NCBI GenBank assembly: GCA_002282445.1
Contig: NCJK01000002.1
Location: 186,001-250,000, forward strand
Origin: Burkholderiales bacterium 39-55-53
Lineage (GTDB): Bacteria > Pseudomonadota > Gammaproteobacteria > Burkholderiales > Burkholderiaceae_C
Length of the DNA stretch: 64,000 nucleotides
Reading direction: 5' to 3'
Part shown: one piece after another, positions 61,866 to 64,000 of the stretch
Layout: every line of letters starts with the position of its first letter
Position numbering within the stretch: position 1 is the stretch's first letter
Made by a program: the position numbers and the translations under genes
The notes under the pieces: generated by a model
Database searches by the model: none
Told to the model about the DNA's origin: nothing
Seen by the model: the letters and a program-made list of their open reading frames with translations, nothing else

Positions 61866-62228
61866 ATGACGACTGAAGCTCGCAACGTCTTGGGCACGGC
61901 CCTCGTGCCCTGTTCATATGACCCGCTCACCGGCTACTACCGCGACGGCTGCTGCAACACGGACGAGCACGATCAGGGCAGCCATGTGGTGTGCGCCAAA
62001 GTCACGCAAGCGTTTTTGGATTTCTCGCTGCAGCGAGGCAACGACCTGATGACACCGCGTCCGGAACACCGCTTTGCAGGACTGAAAGCTGGCGACCGTT
62101 GGTGCTTGTGCGCCCGCCGCTGGCAAGAGGCATTGGATGCGGGCGTGGCTCCGCCGGTCGTGCTGGAGTGCACACACGCCAAAGCCCTTGAATTTGTCAC
62201 GCTGGAGCAATTGCAGTCATGCGCTTAA
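61866..62228 (+). CDS. DUF2237 family protein
   Basis: A 120-residue protein with the DUF2237 signature: NVLGTALVPCSYDPLTGYYRDGCCNTD, GSHVVCA and GDRWCLCARRWQEAL. Five or more conserved cysteines suggest a metal site. The family often sits beside photolyase-type genes. It overlaps the SOUL gene by 10 bp and begins the plus-strand operon that runs to the window end. Confidence 0.88.
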   Translation: MTTEARNVLGTALVPCSYDPLTGYYRDGCCNTDEHDQGSHVVCAKVTQAFLDFSLQRGNDLMTPRPEHRFAGLKAGDRWCLCARRWQEALDAGVAPPVVLECTHAKALEFVTLEQLQSCA

Positions 62229-62866
62229 ACACACACACCCTCCTCGCTTTGCTGGTCGGATTTTTAGGAATGGAATCGGCCATGGCCACCGAAGAACCCA
62301 AATACGAGGTGCTCACTTCACAAGCCCCGTTTGAACTGCGCCACTACGCGCCGACCTTGATTGCCCAAACCATCGTCGAGGGCGACATGGACGCCGCTTC
62401 CAACAAAGGCTTTCGCTTGATTGCTGACTTCATCTTTGGCAACAACCTAGCGGTTGGCTCTGAACAAGCAGCCAAGATTGCCATGACAGCCCCTGTGACG
62501 GTGGAGCCCCAGTCTTCGAAAATTGCGATGACCGCGCCCGTCACCATTGAGCCTCAATCGGGAAGTGCTCAGCAATGGCGTGTTCACTTTGTGATGCCCA
62601 GCCAATACACCTTGGCCACCATCCCCAAGCCCAAGAACAGCGCCGTGACCTTGCACGAGCTGCCAAGCAAACACTTTGTGGTGCACCGCTATTCAGGTTT
62701 CAACACCGAGGCACGCGTCCAAGAAAAAACCGATGAAGCATTGGCTTGGGCCAAGCAACAGTCGCTCAAAGTGGTGGGCACGCCGCAGCTATCACGCTAC
62801 GACCCGCCATGGACGCTACCTATGTTCAGGCGCAACGAAATCATGGTGGAGGTGGCTGCGCGATGA
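62219..62866 (+). CDS. SOUL-family haem-binding protein
   Basis: A 215-residue protein with an N-terminal signal peptide (LLALLVGFLGMESAMA), then the SOUL/HBP core: YEVLTSQAPFELRHYAP, NKGFRLIADFIFGNN, KIAMTAPV and the C-terminal RYDPPWTLPMFRRNEIMVEV. It contains an internal 15-residue duplication (62474-62563) of the core loop. Haem or porphyrin binding is inferred from family. It overlaps folB by 4 bp. Confidence 0.9.
   Translation: MRLNTHTLLALLVGFLGMESAMATEEPKYEVLTSQAPFELRHYAPTLIAQTIVEGDMDAASNKGFRLIADFIFGNNLAVGSEQAAKIAMTAPVTVEPQSSKIAMTAPVTIEPQSGSAQQWRVHFVMPSQYTLATIPKPKNSAVTLHELPSKHFVVHRYSGFNTEARVQEKTDEALAWAKQQSLKVVGTPQLSRYDPPWTLPMFRRNEIMVEVAAR
62474..62563 (+). repeat. Tandem 45-bp duplication inside the SOUL gene
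   Basis: Two 45-bp units (62474-62518, 62519-62563) encode KIAMTAPVTVEPQSS and KIAMTAPVTIEPQSG. The protein repeats are almost identical while the DNA differs at most third positions, so the duplication is old and kept by selection. Confidence 0.85.
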
Positions 62867-63276
62867 CCGCCTTCTTGCTCACTGCAACCCATGCGCCGCT
62901 CAGTGCCTGCGTCGAGTTGCGTGACCTGCAGCTGAAAACAGACATCGGCACTTACGGCCCCAGCGATGTGGTGCCTGATGCGCACACGCTCGACCTCACG
63001 CTGTGGCTCGCACCCGCATTGGTGTTGATTGAACAAGATGGCATGGACCACGTGTTTGACTATGACCCCTTGGTGGCTGACATCGACCGCCTTGCCGCTG
63101 ATGGCCATTACGAGACACAAGAACGCCTCATCACGCGCATCGTCCACGCATGTGCCGCCTACCCAGCCATCGAAGCATTGGACATTGGCTTGCGCAAATC
63201 GCCTGTGCATCAGGGCTCAGGCTCGTTGGGTGTGCGCGTGTCGGTGGATGCCAAAACGCTGAGCGCCCTGCGCTGA
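62863..63276 (+). CDS. folB: Dihydroneopterin aldolase family protein
   Basis: A 137-residue FolB-type protein (VELRDLQLKTDIGTYGPSD start, VFDYDPLVADIDRLA, ETQERLITRIV). FolB makes 6-hydroxymethyl-dihydropterin for folate. The usual catalytic Lys region near the end reads LDIGLRKSPVHQ. The ATG at 63303-independent start 62863 overlaps the SOUL stop (ATGA). Next to a pterin dehydratase, it suggests pterin or folate chromophore supply for a photolyase-type cluster (inference). Confidence 0.85.
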   Translation: MTAFLLTATHAPLSACVELRDLQLKTDIGTYGPSDVVPDAHTLDLTLWLAPALVLIEQDGMDHVFDYDPLVADIDRLAADGHYETQERLITRIVHACAAYPAIEALDIGLRKSPVHQGSGSLGVRVSVDAKTLSALR

Positions 63277-63302
63277 ATCTGATCAACGACATCACCAGCA
63301 CC

Positions 63303-63611
63303 ATGCACCACAAACTTCAGCCCAAAGACATCGAGCTCGCCATGACCGCCCTCACCGGCTGGACGCTAGAGAAACACGCTCAGTACCACACACCTTGCTT
63401 GTCCAAGAGCTGGACACTGCCCAGCTTTGAAGCTGCGGTTGAGCGTTTCAACCAAATCGCGCAGTTGGCCCAAACGCAGGACCACCACCCTGAGGTGCTG
63501 TCAAGCTACACACTCCTGCAAGTGCGCATCTGGACCCATGATGTGGCGGGTTTGACGCACAAAGACTTTGCACTGGCCAGTGCCATCGACCAACTGAGCA
63601 CCACGCCATGA
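63303..63611 (+). CDS. phhB: Pterin-4a-carbinolamine dehydratase
   Basis: A 102-residue PCD/DCoH protein with the family core LTGWTLEKH, AVERFNQIAQLA, the active-site DHHPEV and the C-terminal WTHDVAGLTHKDFALASAID. It dehydrates 4a-hydroxytetrahydrobiopterin. I chose the ATG at 63303; the upstream part of the frame runs through folB. Its stop overlaps the next gene (ATGA). Confidence 0.92.
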   Translation: MHHKLQPKDIELAMTALTGWTLEKHAQYHTPCLSKSWTLPSFEAAVERFNQIAQLAQTQDHHPEVLSSYTLLQVRIWTHDVAGLTHKDFALASAIDQLSTTP

Positions 63612-63955
63612 ACTACTTCAACAAGCTCAAGGGCTTTCAACGTTCACCCGCAGGCCTTGAGTGGCAAATATGGAAACGACTGCACCTCATCTTGGCAGCA
63701 GGAACAGTCCTGCCACTGCTGGCCAGTGCAGGTGCGTATGTGTTGGATGGGCTGGAGCCTGCCACGCAAAACGCCAGAGCAGTGGAGCAATTTTTCTATG
63801 TGATGCTGGGTGTGGTCATCCTGCATTGGACGCTGGTGCTGACCCTCGCCATTGGCTGCGCAATCGTGATGTTGATGAAAGGCCCGGCCTACGTGGCCGA
63901 TGCCTACGAGATGGAGGAGCTTCCCCTTGGCTCAGAAAAACACGTTCAAAGGTAA
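63608..63955 (+). CDS. Small two-helix membrane protein
   Basis: A 115-residue protein with two membrane segments (residues 28-48 and 65-92), a basic N-terminus and an acidic tail. No family is recognised. It is coupled to the pterin dehydratase and overlaps the start of the DUF2256 gene. Confidence 0.65.
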   Translation: MNYFNKLKGFQRSPAGLEWQIWKRLHLILAAGTVLPLLASAGAYVLDGLEPATQNARAVEQFFYVMLGVVILHWTLVLTLAIGCAIVMLMKGPAYVADAYEMEELPLGSEKHVQR

Positions 63956-64000
63956 CAAGCAAAGCCTGCCCAGCAAGCCCTGCAAAACCTGCGGGCGTGA
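63927..64000 (+). CDS. DUF2256 family protein (3' truncated by window edge)
   Basis: Only 24 codons are visible. The TTG start at 63927 has GGAGGAG 8 nt upstream. The visible sequence has KQSLPSKPCKTCGR, the opening of DUF2256, a short zinc-binding protein (CxxC) nearly always encoded next to a photolyase or cryptochrome. The rest, and any photolyase, lie outside the window. Confidence 0.75.
   Translation, partial: MAQKNTFKGNKQSLPSKPCKTCGR

Noticed and set aside
1..64000. CRISPR arrays, tRNA or rRNA genes, insertion sequences, prophage or att sites
   Set aside because: I saw no spaced direct-repeat array, tRNA-like cloverleaf, transposase or integrase, although short RNAs could be missed by eye.

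Overview
The window looks like chromosomal DNA of a freshwater-type betaproteobacterium of the order Burkholderiales, most likely Comamonadaceae (Limnohabitans/Rhodoferax-like). This is inferred from the gene families and from neighbourhoods such as ppx-sixA-ppk, pstSCAB-phoUBR and DUF3422; no database search was possible. Coding density is very high. Many genes overlap by 4 bp (ATGA), and no gap exceeds about 175 bp. I saw no rRNA, tRNA, CRISPR array or insertion sequence.

Layout. 0-2.6 kb: the end of a selenoneine-type glycosyltransferase (SenB-like), an exported cyanophycinase and a BrnT toxin with an HTH antitoxin. 2.6-16.6 kb: mostly housekeeping (hrpA with a palindromic REP-like repeat inserted in frame, argA, dsbB, yggX, an mnmC with an eroded methyltransferase half, chrA, two YeeE/YedE transporters). 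It also holds two unusual fusions: a cysteine-dioxygenase-like protein with four rhodanese domains, and a leucine-rich-repeat protein kinase.

16.6-46.4 kb is a phosphate-starvation super-locus. It contains phoX, ppx, a histone H1-like protein, sixA, ppk1, ppk2, dgkA, corA, the complete pstSCAB-phoU-phoB-phoR operon, and a 15-kb membrane-lipid block. The lipid block has psd, a class-III aminotransferase, a His-rich membrane protein, two GT4 glycosyltransferases, lplT, plcP, olsB, olsA and a three-gene TRAP transporter. I found 7-4-7 Pho-box-like direct repeats in front of nearly every transcription unit, usually with a -10-like hexamer 10 nt downstream, as in E. coli phoA/pstS. The simplest reading is that PhoB switches on phosphate uptake, polyphosphate metabolism and replacement of phospholipids: PlcP strips phospholipids to diacylglycerol, Agt glycosylates it, and OlsBA makes ornithine lipid. 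Several genes with no assigned function share these promoters.

46.4-48.9 kb is an arsenic operon (arsR, DUF6428, arsC, acr3) with a clear palindromic operator. 50.3-55.5 kb is a five-gene operon: a cytochrome-bd-like membrane protein with a fused haem-c domain, a second polytopic membrane protein, a monohaem cytochrome c, an FccB-type sulfide dehydrogenase flavoprotein and a dihaem cytochrome c. It is probably a sulfide-oxidising electron-transfer chain. 55.5-59.6 kb holds a methyltransferase, a ZIP transporter, a response regulator whose phosphorylation site is lost, a DUF2236 protein and small conserved proteins.

59.6-64 kb is built round an Rrf2 regulator and a MerR regulator whose upstream regions share TTGNGTAG/CTACNCAA repeats with a second divergent promoter at 61.8 kb. 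The genes there (DUF2237, SOUL haem-binding protein, FolB, pterin dehydratase, DUF2256, with TIGR03643 nearby) resemble the accessory genes usually found beside photolyase/cryptochrome genes. The photolyase itself, if present, would lie beyond the right edge.
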